Below are positions 34,273 through 43,453 of a stretch of DNA of 64,000 bases, in pieces (position 1 is the first letter of the stretch; every line of letters begins with the position of its first letter). The DNA comes from Parafrigoribacterium_A soli. Lineage in GTDB: Bacteria > Actinomycetota > Actinomycetes > Actinomycetales > Microbacteriaceae. The notes under the pieces were generated by a model that ran no database searches, was not told where the DNA came from, and saw only the letters and a list, made by a program, of their open reading frames with translations. The DNA is taken from NCBI RefSeq assembly GCF_040227235.1, contig NZ_JBELNZ010000004.1:62001-126000 (forward strand), written 5' to 3'. The position numbers and the translations under genes are program-made.

Positions 34273-36201
34273 TTAGCGGCCGCCGCCGCCACCGCCCCCA
34301 CCACCGCCACCGGAGAAGCCACCGCCGAAGGACCCGCCGGAGAAGCTGCCGCCACCGCTGCCGGACCATGAGGAGGGCTGTGGGGTGGGCGTGGCCATGG
34401 AGTGGACGGAACTCGACATCGAGCCGAGCAGCTGCGAGAAGACGAGCGCATCGAACGCGCCCCGTGAGACGTACCAGTCTGGCGCCGTGGAGACCTCGTC
34501 GTAGTGCACCGCGAGTTCCTTGGCCCACTCGCGTTCGATGCCCCACAGCACCGCGAAGGGCAACAGCTTCTCGTAGAGCTTGACGACCTGTGCGGTGTCG
34601 CCGATGTCCACGCGTTCGGCGCCCTCGGGGCTCTGCAGCATCTGCAGCCGGTCGGCCTCGGCGAGCTTCAGGTACTCCCGGATGCCGAGCAGGTAGTCCC
34701 GCTGCTCCGCGCCGGACTCCGTGACGACGGCGGGACGCGCCGAGAGCGCGAAGGCCAGGAACAGCGCAAGGAAGGCCACCGGGATGGCCGCGATCACCCA
34801 GCCGCTGACGGCGGCGGTGAACGCCGTCAGCACGGTGCTTCCGATCGCGATGAACACGACAAAGAAGAGCGCGAACGCGGTGAGAATTCCAGGCGCGATC
34901 GGAGGTTTCACCTTCAAACCGCGCGCTACGACGGAGTCGTCGGCCTCGGCGACGCGAGCCTTAAGACGCACCGCGAGCCCGTCATCCGTCACCCCGACCT
35001 CACGCACGGCGCCCTCACGCAGGTCGGCCTCGAAGAGCGTCTCGAGCAGTCGCTGCTCCATCGGGTCGGCACCCTCGCCGCCGAGATACTGCAGCGTGTA
35101 CTGGCCACCCTCCCCGGTGACCGGGTAGTCGAGGATGCGGATGATGCCGCGCACCGCGAAGCTCACGAGCTGAGCGGCGAGCGAGGTCCTCGTGCGCCCC
35201 ACGAGACTCCCGGCCTCAAGCAGGTTGAGTCCCTGTGGTGGAGAGTACTGGGCGATGATGATCCCCCGGCCCTTCGCGGCTCGCGGCCCGAGAAACAGGC
35301 GCTGCACGACGGAGAAAATTCCGCCGGCCACAGCCAGCACGAGTAGCGCTATTCCCAGCACGTGCGACCACCAGGGCACGACCGGGTTCACGAACGGCGT
35401 GGACTCGCCGGGGGCGGGCTGCTCGGCGGGCACCTGCGCGAACGTGCCCGCGGTGAAGCCGATCGCCACCGTGAGATTCTCGCGCGGCGCGAGCGTCTTC
35501 GTCGACGCAGTCACGAGCTTGCCACCGGATGCCGCGGCCGTGTCATCCACGGGCCCGACGATGTCGCAGGTGGTCGTCGACCCCTGCGCGCCCCGATAGC
35601 AGGCATTGTGGCCGGTGAGCGCCGGCGCGATCGCCGGGTCGACGTGCACCCTGGCGGTGACGGATCCGAAGGGCTGGTCGAACCCGGTGCCATTGGTGTC
35701 CCAGTAGAACTCGTCGTCGTTCGTGTCGGTAAAGGCGCGCACGACGTTCTGCTGCGTGTAGGTGATCACGTAGGTCTGACTGCCGTGCACGTAGTCATCG
35801 GTTCCGAGGGCGAGCTCGGTGAAGCCGCCATTTACCGTCGCCTCGAAGTGCACCGGGGCGCCGCTCTCGTCGGTGACCGAGGTGACCGCGGTGTGCAGCG
35901 GCACGCCGTCATAGTCGTTCGGTATCGCGCGGATCATGCCGCGGTTCTGGTCGAAGCTCGGGAACTTCGCCACGAAGGTCTCGACGGTGCGGAGCGTCGC
36001 GTGAGCCGCCGCATCCCGCCCGAGGTAGTAGTCCGCGCTGTATGAGGTGAAACTGAAGTCCTGCACGCCGCCGCGAACGGAGACCGCAGGCACCGGCCGT
36101 GTACTCAGAGTCTGGCCGGATGCGGCGAGCGGCACCCCAAGGATCAGCACCGCCGCGAGTGGGGCGACGAGCGTCGTGATGAGGCGTCGGAATCGGAACA
36201 T
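34273..36201 (-). CDS. DUF2207-family membrane protein with Gly-rich tail
   Basis: This 642-residue protein has a signal peptide or N-terminal helix (about 7-30), a large extracellular beta-rich domain (about 40-260), one helix near 280, two helices near 440-490, and a C-terminus ending in a run of glycines with serine (SGGGFSGGGGGGGGGG type). The pattern matches DUF2207 (predicted membrane proteins common in Gram-positives). Its function is unknown; Gly-rich tails are usual in the family. Confidence 0.85.
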   Translation of the reverse strand: MFRFRRLITTLVAPLAAVLILGVPLAASGQTLSTRPVPAVSVRGGVQDFSFTSYSADYYLGRDAAAHATLRTVETFVAKFPSFDQNRGMIRAIPNDYDGVPLHTAVTSVTDESGAPVHFEATVNGGFTELALGTDDYVHGSQTYVITYTQQNVVRAFTDTNDDEFYWDTNGTGFDQPFGSVTARVHVDPAIAPALTGHNACYRGAQGSTTTCDIVGPVDDTAAASGGKLVTASTKTLAPRENLTVAIGFTAGTFAQVPAEQPAPGESTPFVNPVVPWWSHVLGIALLVLAVAGGIFSVVQRLFLGPRAAKGRGIIIAQYSPPQGLNLLEAGSLVGRTRTSLAAQLVSFAVRGIIRILDYPVTGEGGQYTLQYLGGEGADPMEQRLLETLFEADLREGAVREVGVTDDGLAVRLKARVAEADDSVVARGLKVKPPIAPGILTAFALFFVVFIAIGSTVLTAFTAAVSGWVIAAIPVAFLALFLAFALSARPAVVTESGAEQRDYLLGIREYLKLAEADRLQMLQSPEGAERVDIGDTAQVVKLYEKLLPFAVLWGIEREWAKELAVHYDEVSTAPDWYVSRGAFDALVFSQLLGSMSSSVHSMATPTPQPSSWSGSGGGSFSGGSFGGGFSGGGGGGGGGGGR

Positions 36202-36366
36202 CGATCGAGCCTAACGCGCAAGCCCCTATGCGATAACTCCCAGCTTGCATTCAGTTTGACCCCTGTTCAGGGGGTTCGTTGGTACCCTTGATCCAGGCGC
36301 TCGTCCACCGGAACACTCCTCGTGGCAGCCAGCGCCGGCACGGCAAGTGAAAGGACACAGAGAAAA

Positions 36367-36624
36367 ATGGGTATCGGAAGCGGTATATTTCTGTTCGTCG
36401 TCGGCGCCATTCTGGCCTTCGCGGTCAACATCCCGGTGGACCAAAGCTGGGTGAACCTTGACTTGATCGGCTACATCCTCATGGGTGCCGGACTCGTCGT
36501 TTTCATCATCTCGCTCGTACTGGTCACTCGCCGTCGGTCTTCTCTCGTCACGACCCGTTCCGCCGTCGACCCGGCCAGCGGTGAGCGCGTTGAGCAGCAC
36601 GAAACGCGCAGCGACATCGCCTAA
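36367..36624 (+). CDS. Small two-helix membrane protein (DUF6458-like)
   Basis: This 85-residue protein has two transmembrane helices (GIFLFVVGAILAFAV and IGYILMGAGLVVFIISLVLV) joined by a short loop with WVNLDLIG, then a hydrophilic tail. This layout matches small actinobacterial proteins named DUF6458. The ATG at 36367 is preceded by A-rich sequence. Function is unknown. Confidence 0.85.
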   Translation: MGIGSGIFLFVVGAILAFAVNIPVDQSWVNLDLIGYILMGAGLVVFIISLVLVTRRRSSLVTTRSAVDPASGERVEQHETRSDIA

Positions 36625-36645
36625 CGGCCAGTAGCGCGAACAAGA

Positions 36646-36680
36646 GGCGCGCCTCCCCCGACGACGGGGTGAGGCGCGCC
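36646..36680. terminator. Convergent terminator between DUF6458 gene and serA
   Basis: GGCGCGCCTCCCC and GGGG-T-GAGGCGCGCC form a strong stem with a six-base loop between the two convergent genes and can serve both; CCTTCTTG follows on the plus strand. Confidence 0.75.
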
Positions 36681-36722
36681 CCTTCTTGTGTGAGCGGCGA
36701 GCGCGGCTCGCCCGCTTCGTTG

Positions 36723-38315
36723 TTACGCGGTGATCTCGATCTCGCGCAGTAGTTCTGCCTGGATGGCCTCGCGCACGGTCTCGAGCAGGCCGGCTGGAAC
36801 GGGCGAGTCGACGGTGAGCACGCTTAGCGCCTGGCCGCCCGCCTCGCGGCGGCTCACCTGCATGCCCGCGATGTTGATACCGGCGTCGCCGAACTCCTTG
36901 CCGTACACCGCGACGATTCCCGGACGGTCGGTGTACACCATCACGATGAGGTGGTCCGTGACGGGAACCTCGACGTCGTAGCCGTTGATCTCGACGATCT
37001 TCTCGGTCTGCTTGGTGCCGGTGAGCGTGCCGGACACCGAGATCTGCGTGCCATCGCTGAGCGCTCCGGAGATGGTGAGCAGGTTGCGGTACTCGTCGCT
37101 GATGGGGTCGGTCACGAGGCGAACCTGGATGCCGCGCTGCTCGGCGAGCAGCGGTGCGTTCACGTACGAGACGGATTCGCTCACGATGTTGGTGAAGATG
37201 CCCTTGAGTGCCGCGAGCTTCAGCACGCTCACGTCGAACTCGACGATCTCACCGCGCACCTCGATGTCGACGGTGGTCAGCGGCGAGGTGTGCGCGAGTC
37301 CGCTGAAGACCTGGCCGAGCTTCTCCATGAGCGGGATGCCGGGGCGCACCGTCGTGTCGATCACTCCGCCGGCGACGTTGACGGCATCCGGAACCAGCTC
37401 GCCGGAGAGCGCGAGCCGCACCGACTTCGCGACCGAGACACCGGCCTTCTCCTGCGCCTCATCCGTCGACGCACCGAGGTGCGGCGTGACCACGACGTTG
37501 TCGAGCGCGAGCAGCGGCGAGTCCGTGGGCGGCTCGCTCACGAACACGTCGAGCCCAGCGCCCGCGATAGTACGGGCGGTGAGCGCACGGTGCAGCGCAT
37601 CCTCATCGATGAGCCCGCCGCGAGCGACGTTGATGATGAAGGCGCTCGGCTTCATGAGTGCGAGCTGCTCATCGCCGATCATGCCCGTCGTCTCCGGCGT
37701 CTTCGGCATGTGGATCGTGACGAAGTCGCTCGTGGCGAGCAGCTCTTCGAGTGAGACGAGGGTGACGCCGAGCTGCTGTGCGCGTGCGCTCGTGACGTAG
37801 GGGTCGTAGGCGATCACGTTGGTGCCGAAGGCCTGCATTCTCGCCGTGATGAGCGCGCCGATGCGGCCGAGGCCGATGATGCCGATCGTCTTTTCGTAGA
37901 GCTCGACGCCCGTGTACTTCGAGCGCTTCCACTGGCCCTCGGCGAGCGAGGCGTGGCCGGCGGGGATGTGCCTGGCGAGGCTCAGGATGTGGCCGATGGT
38001 GAGCTCCGCGGCAGAGATGATGTTCGAAGTCGGTGCGTTCACGACCATGACGCCCGCGTTCGTGGCCGCCTTGATGTCGACATTGTCGAGTCCCACGCCC
38101 GCGCGTGCGATGACCTTGAGCGACTTCGCGGCGGCGATCGCCTCGGCATCGACCTTCGTGGCCGAGCGAACCAGGATGGCGGCCGCGTCCGGCAGCGCCG
38201 CCAGCAGTGCTCCTCGATCGGTGCCGTCGACGGAGCGGACATCGAAGTCCGGGCCGAGGGCCTCGACGGTTGCGGGCGATAGAACTTCAGCGATCAGCAC
38301 GATCGGTTTTGGCAC
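36723..38315 (-). CDS. serA: D-3-phosphoglycerate dehydrogenase
   Basis: This 530-residue enzyme oxidises 3-phosphoglycerate to 3-phosphohydroxypyruvate, the first step of serine synthesis. The NAD fold motif GLGRIGALITARMQAFG is at about 147, followed by NVARGGLIDEDAL and HLGASTDEAQEKAG. After the catalytic part come the extra intervening ASB domain and a C-terminal ACT domain (about 455-530), the long actinobacterial form feedback-regulated by serine. Confidence 0.97.
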   Translation of the reverse strand: MPKPIVLIAEVLSPATVEALGPDFDVRSVDGTDRGALLAALPDAAAILVRSATKVDAEAIAAAKSLKVIARAGVGLDNVDIKAATNAGVMVVNAPTSNIISAAELTIGHILSLARHIPAGHASLAEGQWKRSKYTGVELYEKTIGIIGLGRIGALITARMQAFGTNVIAYDPYVTSARAQQLGVTLVSLEELLATSDFVTIHMPKTPETTGMIGDEQLALMKPSAFIINVARGGLIDEDALHRALTARTIAGAGLDVFVSEPPTDSPLLALDNVVVTPHLGASTDEAQEKAGVSVAKSVRLALSGELVPDAVNVAGGVIDTTVRPGIPLMEKLGQVFSGLAHTSPLTTVDIEVRGEIVEFDVSVLKLAALKGIFTNIVSESVSYVNAPLLAEQRGIQVRLVTDPISDEYRNLLTISGALSDGTQISVSGTLTGTKQTEKIVEINGYDVEVPVTDHLIVMVYTDRPGIVAVYGKEFGDAGINIAGMQVSRREAGGQALSVLTVDSPVPAGLLETVREAIQAELLREIEITA

Positions 38316-38498
38316 GTAGAATCCTTTGACTGGGCAGGCGGACTGGGTTCAGCACAACGCGTGCGCCACGGTCATTGGGGCGCGGACACTCACACTTTAC
38401 TGGGTGGGAGCACCCCGTTACGTCGGACTGGCGGCGACGGACGCCCGAGGCAGCAGCCAGCCGGAGCGCCGGACGGCGATTCGAGACAGGATGAGGCG

Positions 38499-38894
38499 AT
38501 GGACAACGACACCGCCGAACTGCTGCAGTGGTGCCTGCGCATCCTGCTCGCGCTCGCCTTCGCCGGCATGGGAATCACCCACTTCGTTCCCGGTGTCGTG
38601 CGCGGCATGGCGGCCATGATCCCACCCGCCATCCGGACGGCGGGGCCGCTTCGCCCGCGCAACCTCGTCTACCTCACGGGGCTGTGCGAGATCGCGGGTG
38701 CGATCGGACTGCTCGTGCCCGCACTTCACTTCGCGGCAGGAATGGCCCTCGTCGTCTTTCTCGTGGCGGTCTTTCCCGCGAACGCCTACGCCGCGGAGCA
38801 CCGCGAGAAATTCGGTCGTGCCGCCATTCCGTTCTGGCCGAGATTCTGGGGCCAGCTCGCGCTCATCGCCCTGTGCGCCCTCGCCGCGCTCTAG
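38499..38894 (+). CDS. DoxX/MauE-like four-helix membrane protein
   Basis: This 131-residue protein has four transmembrane helices with GMGITHFVPG and LTGLCEIAGAIGLLVP, typical of DoxX-like proteins. The ATG at 38499 has GATGAGG upstream. It is divergent from serA. The role is unknown; redox-linked functions are proposed for the family. Confidence 0.85.
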   Translation: MDNDTAELLQWCLRILLALAFAGMGITHFVPGVVRGMAAMIPPAIRTAGPLRPRNLVYLTGLCEIAGAIGLLVPALHFAAGMALVVFLVAVFPANAYAAEHREKFGRAAIPFWPRFWGQLALIALCALAAL

Positions 38895-38915
38895 CGACCC
38901 GATGGGCCACGGTCG

Positions 38916-39284
38916 TCAGGCGATGAAGTTGACGATTGTTGGCGCGATAATCAGCGAGCTGAGCACGGCGCTCACGACGCAGAGCCCCGCGGCGTAGATC
39001 AGCGCACGCGCGACGAGTCCGCGGCGGCGGCCCAGCAGGAGGCAGGCCACGAACACGGCGGGCGACAGCAGCACGCCGATGATGAGAAGCACCCACCCGA
39101 TCGGCGAGATCCCGAGGTGATAGCTCGCCCACACCGTCTGCGGAAGCCCGATCGCATTGCCTATGCCCGCCCACAGCGCGTAGCTGTAGAGGATCGCGAA
39201 GAAGATCGCGATGGCCCAGACCGGCCAGGCGGCGCGCTGGCCGACGGCCTTCGGCTCGGCCGCGTTCCCGGATTCCACGCTCAT
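38916..39284 (-). CDS. Small membrane protein, unknown function
   Basis: This 122-residue protein has three transmembrane helices (AIAIFFAILYSYALWAGI; ISPIGWVLLIIGVLL; ALIYAAGLCVVSAVL). Its ATG overlaps the upstream membrane-protein gene by 4 bp (ATGA), so the two probably work together. I do not recognise a named family; the longer frame to 39401 is not supported. Confidence 0.75.
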   Translation of the reverse strand: MSVESGNAAEPKAVGQRAAWPVWAIAIFFAILYSYALWAGIGNAIGLPQTVWASYHLGISPIGWVLLIIGVLLSPAVFVACLLLGRRRGLVARALIYAAGLCVVSAVLSSLIIAPTIVNFIA

Positions 39285-39685
39285 CGACCTCCCCCGTTCA
39301 CGAAGCCCCACGGAATAAGCACGAGGATGCCGAGCACGAGCACCGCGATACGCACCCACGTGCGACGCGTGGGCGCGAGAGCGAGCGTCGCGATGAACCA
39401 CGCGGGTGCGGCGACGACCGCGAGCAGCGTACTGAGGTGCAGCATGATGTCGTTGAGTGGGACGCCCGTCGTCTGGCTTCCGCGCAGCGCAATGATGAGC
39501 CAGCCCACCGTGTAGAGCAGGTAGATGCCGCCGAAGACTCCGTAGACCACGAGCATGGGAGAACTGACCCCGGGTGCGAAGCCTGCGTTGCCTGCTACCG
39601 CGGCATCCGGAGTCGTCGAATCGACGTGAGTCGGGTCGGCCTCGCCGTCCCAGCTCAGTGCCTCGTCGTCTGCGTCAGCGCCCAT
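39281..39685 (-). CDS. Membrane protein with acidic N-terminus, unknown function
   Basis: This 134-residue protein has a hydrophilic acidic N-terminus (about 1-40) and three hydrophobic segments (about 42-65, 83-105, 110-130). It is coupled by a 4-bp overlap to the next small membrane protein. No family is recognised. Confidence 0.75.
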   Translation of the reverse strand: MGADADDEALSWDGEADPTHVDSTTPDAAVAGNAGFAPGVSSPMLVVYGVFGGIYLLYTVGWLIIALRGSQTTGVPLNDIMLHLSTLLAVVAAPAWFIATLALAPTRRTWVRIAVLVLGILVLIPWGFVNGGGR

Positions 39686-39750
39686 ATCAAAACCCTATCG
39701 CGGCGCTCTCGCGCCACGCTTCTGCACGACCAGGTGCCGCTCCCGCTGCA

Positions 39751-39839
39751 CAACTCAGGCAGAACGAGGGTGGCGCGCCGGACCGCCCTGCTGCTCCCAG
39801 TGCAGGGGATGCCGCATCCGCGATTCTGCAGGAGTTATG
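39751..39839. repeat. Inverted-repeat element (CAyAACTC family), copy between membrane genes and ilvC
   Basis: The left end CAACTCAGGCAGAACG and right end CGATTCTGCAGGAGTTATG mirror each other (consensus CAyAACTC(A/C)(G/T)GCAGAA). It fills the gap 39686-39922 with nothing else of note. Similar ends are found at 16631-16706, 60524-60612 and 60719-60818. Confidence 0.7.
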
Positions 39840-39922
39840 ATCGCTGACACGTGGGCGAGGCTCGAATGCGCGTTTCAGGTCGGTGAAGACTCAGGACGGT
39901 GGCGTCGATCGCGCCAGAACAT

Positions 39923-39954
39923 AGGAAGGGCGGGACCGAAGTCCCGCCCTTCCT
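39923..39954 (-). terminator. Strong hairpin downstream of ilvC
   Basis: A perfect 14-bp stem, AGGAAGGGCGGGAC with GTCCCGCCCTTCCT, and a CGAA tetraloop begin 16 bp after the ilvC stop. The tail is not T-rich, but its position fits ending the ilv operon. Confidence 0.75.
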
Positions 39955-39970
39955 GCTGAGTGCCGCCGAA

Positions 39971-40996
39971 TTAGCGAGCGACCTCGCCATCGATGTAGTC
40001 CGAGTCCTGCTGCTTCCACGCGAAGAGCTTGCGCAGCTCGCGACCGGTCTCCTCGATCGGGTGCTCTTCGCCCTTCTTGCGGAGTGCGAGGAACTCGGGG
40101 GCTCCGGCATCCTGATCGGCGATGAAGCGCTTGGCGAAGGTGCCGTCCTGGATGTCGGACAGCACAGCCTTCATGTTCTCCTTGACGTGCGGGTCGATGA
40201 CGCGCGGCCCGGAGACGTAGTCGCCGTACTCCGCGGTGTCGGAGACGCTCCAGCGCTGCTTGGCGATGCCGCCCTCGTTGATGAGGTCCACGATGAGCTT
40301 GAGCTCGTGCAGCACCTCGAAGTAGGCGATCTGCGGCTGGTAGCCGGCCTCGGTCAGGGTCTCGAAGCCATATTGGATGAGCTGCGAGACGCCACCGCAG
40401 AGCACGCTCTGCTCACCGAACAGGTCGGTCTCGGTCTCCTCGGTGAAGGTGGTCTTGATGCCGCCGGCACGCAGGCCGCCGATGCCCTTCGCGTACGACC
40501 AGGCGAGGTCCCAGGCGTGACCCGAGGCATCCTTCTCCACGGCGACGATCACGGGAACGCCACGGCCGGCCTCGTACTCGCGGCGCACCGTGTGACCCGG
40601 GCCCTTGGGTGCGACCATGATGACGTCGACGCCCTCGGGCGCCTCGATGTAGCCGTAGCGGATGTTGAAGCCGTGTCCGAAGAGGATCGCCTTGCCCTCG
40701 GCGAGGTTGGGCTGGATGTCGTCCTTGTAGATGTGGCGCTGGTACTGGTCGGGCGCCAGGATCACGATGAGGTCTGCCCAGGCGGATGCCTCGGCGACGG
40801 AGAGAACCTTGAACCCGGCCTCCTCCGCCTTCGGCTTGGACTTCGAGTCGGCCTTCAGCGCGACGACGACCTCGACGCCGGAGTCCCGCAGGTTCTGCGC
40901 GTGGGCGTGGCCCTGCGAACCGTAACCGACGACGGCCACCTTCTTGCCCTGAACGATGGACAGGTCCGCATCTTTGTCGTAGAAGATCTCGGTCAT
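39971..40996 (-). CDS. ilvC: Ketol-acid reductoisomerase
   Basis: This 341-residue class I enzyme converts acetolactate or acetohydroxybutyrate to dihydroxy acids with NADPH and Mg2+. It shows the nucleotide fold VVGYGSQGHAHAQNLRDSG, then PDQYQ, EAGYQPQIAYFEVLHELKLI with metal-binding acidic residues. The ATG at 40996 gives the standard length. It is the last ilv gene, separated from ilvN by a palindromic element. Confidence 0.97.
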   Translation of the reverse strand: MTEIFYDKDADLSIVQGKKVAVVGYGSQGHAHAQNLRDSGVEVVVALKADSKSKPKAEEAGFKVLSVAEASAWADLIVILAPDQYQRHIYKDDIQPNLAEGKAILFGHGFNIRYGYIEAPEGVDVIMVAPKGPGHTVRREYEAGRGVPVIVAVEKDASGHAWDLAWSYAKGIGGLRAGGIKTTFTEETETDLFGEQSVLCGGVSQLIQYGFETLTEAGYQPQIAYFEVLHELKLIVDLINEGGIAKQRWSVSDTAEYGDYVSGPRVIDPHVKENMKAVLSDIQDGTFAKRFIADQDAGAPEFLALRKKGEEHPIEETGRELRKLFAWKQQDSDYIDGEVAR

Positions 40997-41018
40997 GCTC
41001 TTGCTCCTTGTTGTGGTT

Positions 41019-41081
41019 GGTCCCTGAGCTTGTCGAAGGGCCAGGGTCATATCAGTGGTCCCTTCGACAAGCTCAGGGACC
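41019..41081. repeat. 22-bp perfect inverted repeat (CCCTGAGCTTGTCGAAGGG type) between ilvN and ilvC
   Basis: GGTCCCTGAGCTTGTCGAAGGG (two more bases than 20; arm at 41019-41040) is mirrored at 41060-41081 with a 19-base loop. The word is a common intergenic palindrome type and also appears as the tandem repeat at 14335-14390. Confidence 0.95.
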
Positions 41082-41086
41082 GGGGT

Positions 41087-41593
41087 TTAATTCTTGAAGA
41101 TGCGCTCGGTGATCGATTTGGATCCGCGCCCGATGGCGAGCAGGCCGGACTGCGCGATCTCCTTGATACCGTACGGCTCGAGCACGCGAAGCAGGGCCTG
41201 GGTCTTGGCGGTGTCGCCGGTGACCTCGATGACCAGAGCATCCGCCGTGACATCGACGACGCGAGATCGAAACAGGTTCGCAGCCTCGAGGATCTGGCTG
41301 CGCGTCGTGTTGTCCGCGCGCACCTTGATCAGCATGTGCTCCCGCTCGACGGTCTGCGCCGGATCGAGCTCGACCACCTTGATCACGTTGATGAGCTTGT
41401 TGAGCTGCTTGGTGACCTGCTCGAGCGGCAGCTCTTCGACATCCACCACGACGGTGATGCGCGACAAGCCCGGAATCTCGCTCTTGCCCACGGCGAGGCT
41501 CTCGATGTTGAAGCCGCGCCGGGCGAACAGGCCGGCGACGCGCGTCAGCAGGCCGGGCTTATCTTCAACGAGAAGTGACAGTACGTGGCTCAT
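41087..41593 (-). CDS. ilvN: Acetolactate synthase regulatory (small) subunit
   Basis: This 168-residue protein has an N-terminal ACT domain (HVLSLLVEDKPGLLTRVAGLFARRGFNIESL) and a C-terminal small-subunit domain. It gives valine feedback to the catalytic subunit and starts 3 bp after ilvB. The E. coli ilvH form is the closest comparison. Confidence 0.97.
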   Translation of the reverse strand: MSHVLSLLVEDKPGLLTRVAGLFARRGFNIESLAVGKSEIPGLSRITVVVDVEELPLEQVTKQLNKLINVIKVVELDPAQTVEREHMLIKVRADNTTRSQILEAANLFRSRVVDVTADALVIEVTGDTAKTQALLRVLEPYGIKEIAQSGLLAIGRGSKSITERIFKN

Positions 41594-41596
41594 CGC

Positions 41597-43408
41597 TTAC
41601 TCCGTCTCCCACTCGGGCGCGTGTTCCCGCGCGTACTGGACGGATGAATTGCCGACGCCCTGGGGCACCATCGGCCAGACCATGGCATCCCGGCTCACGA
41701 CGAAGTCGATCACCACCGGGCGATCGTTCGTCTCGTTCGCCAGCTTGATCGCGGCATCCACGTCTTCCTTCTTCGTGACCCGGATGGCGAGGCAGCCGTA
41801 GGCCTCGGCAAGCTTCACGAAGTCGGGGATCATCACCGTGCCGTCACCGGTGTTGAGGTCGGTGAAGGAGTGACGCCCGTCGTAGAACAGCGTCTGCCAC
41901 TGGCGCACCATGCCGAGGGACGAGTTGTTGATGATCGCGACCTTGATCGGAATGTTGTTGATCGTGCAAGTGGCGAGCTCCTGGTTGGTCATCTGGAAGC
42001 AGCCGTCGCCGTCGATCGCCCACACGGTTCGATCGGGCTGCGCCACCTTTGCGCCCATAGCCGCGGGGATGCCGTAGCCCATCGTGCCTGCGCCACCCGA
42101 GTTGAGGAACGCGTTCGGTCGCTCGTACTTGATGAACTGCGCCGCCCACATCTGGTGCTGGCCGACGCCCGCGGCGTAGACGCCCTCGGGGCCGGTGAGT
42201 TCACCGATGCGCTGGATGACGTGCTGCGGTGAGAGCAGCCCGTCGTCCGGTTCCTCGAAGCCCAACGGGAATTCCGAGAGCAGGTAGTCGAGCCTCGCCC
42301 ACCACTCGGAGATGTCTGGCCTGTTCCGCTTCGCGGCATCCGCGTAGGCAACGGTCAGATCGGCGATGACATCCTTGGCATCGCCGACGATCGGGACGTC
42401 GGCCACACGGATCTTCGAGATCTCGGCCGGGTCGATGTCGACGTGAACGACCTTGGCGTTCGGTGCGAACTCACTCGCCTTGCCGGTGACCCGGTCGTCG
42501 AAGCGAGCGCCGAGCGACACGAGCAGGTCGGATTCCTGGATGGCGAGCACGGCGGGCACCGTGCCGTGCATGCCCGGCATGCCGAGGTGCTGCTTATGCG
42601 AATCGGGGAATGCACCGCGCGCCATGAGGGTGGTGACCACGGGAGCACCGGTCGCCTCCGCGAGCGCGAGCAGCTCCGCCGATGCGCCCGAGCGGATGAC
42701 GCCACCGCCGACGTAGAACACCGGACGCTTCGCCTCGGCGAGCAGCTGTGCCGCGGCCTGGATCTGCTTGCCGTGGGCCTTCGTGACGGGGTGGTACCCG
42801 GGCAGGTCGACCTTGGGCGGCCAGATGAACGGTGCGCTGTTCTGCTGCGCATCCTTGGTCACGTCGATGAGCACCGGACCCGGACGGCCGGTGGTCGCGA
42901 TGAGGTAGGCGGCCGCAACCGTCGCCGGCACGTCCTCGGGCCTCGTGACGAGGAAGGAGTGCTTGGTGATCGGCATCGTGATGCCGACGATGTCGACCTC
43001 CTGGAACGCATCCGTTCCCATCGAGGTGGAGAACACCTGGCCGGTGATCGCCAGAAGCGGCACCGAGTCCATGTGTGCATCCGCGATGGCGGTGACGAGG
43101 TTCGTTGCGCCAGGGCCAGAGGTGGCGATGCAGACGCCGACCTGTCCGCTCGACGAGGCGTAGCCCTCGGCCGCGTGCCCGGCTCCCTGCTCATGACGGA
43201 CGAGGATGTGGCGGATCGCGCTCGACGACATGAGCTCGTCGTAGAACGGCATGATCGCGCCGCCCGGAAGGCCGAAGACATCCTTGATGCCAAGGTGTTC
43301 GAGCGAGCGGAGGATGGCGCCGGAGCCGGTCAGTATTTCGGGTACGGGCGCCTTGCTTCGCGTCGCGGACGGTGCTGCATGGGGCACGGGGATGGATTCC
43401 GTGGACAT
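41597..43408 (-). CDS. ilvB: Acetolactate synthase catalytic (large) subunit
   Basis: This 603-residue thiamine-diphosphate enzyme condenses pyruvate (with pyruvate or 2-oxobutyrate) as the first common step to branched-chain amino acids. It has the active-site glutamate region HEQGAGHAAEGYA, an FAD-binding middle domain, and the ThDP-Mg motif GDGCFQMTNQELAT followed by NNSSLGMVRQW. No upstream attenuator was seen in the 45-bp gap to ilvD. Confidence 0.97.
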   Translation of the reverse strand: MSTESIPVPHAAPSATRSKAPVPEILTGSGAILRSLEHLGIKDVFGLPGGAIMPFYDELMSSSAIRHILVRHEQGAGHAAEGYASSSGQVGVCIATSGPGATNLVTAIADAHMDSVPLLAITGQVFSTSMGTDAFQEVDIVGITMPITKHSFLVTRPEDVPATVAAAYLIATTGRPGPVLIDVTKDAQQNSAPFIWPPKVDLPGYHPVTKAHGKQIQAAAQLLAEAKRPVFYVGGGVIRSGASAELLALAEATGAPVVTTLMARGAFPDSHKQHLGMPGMHGTVPAVLAIQESDLLVSLGARFDDRVTGKASEFAPNAKVVHVDIDPAEISKIRVADVPIVGDAKDVIADLTVAYADAAKRNRPDISEWWARLDYLLSEFPLGFEEPDDGLLSPQHVIQRIGELTGPEGVYAAGVGQHQMWAAQFIKYERPNAFLNSGGAGTMGYGIPAAMGAKVAQPDRTVWAIDGDGCFQMTNQELATCTINNIPIKVAIINNSSLGMVRQWQTLFYDGRHSFTDLNTGDGTVMIPDFVKLAEAYGCLAIRVTKKEDVDAAIKLANETNDRPVVIDFVVSRDAMVWPMVPQGVGNSSVQYAREHAPEWETE

Positions 43409-43453
43409 CGGTTGGATCCTTGGTGTTTAAGAGGCGCGGATGATGGGCGCAAA

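Noticed and set aside
43409..43453. Attenuator or T-box before ilvB
   Set aside because: The 45-bp gap contains no leader peptide, T-box signature or terminator stem.
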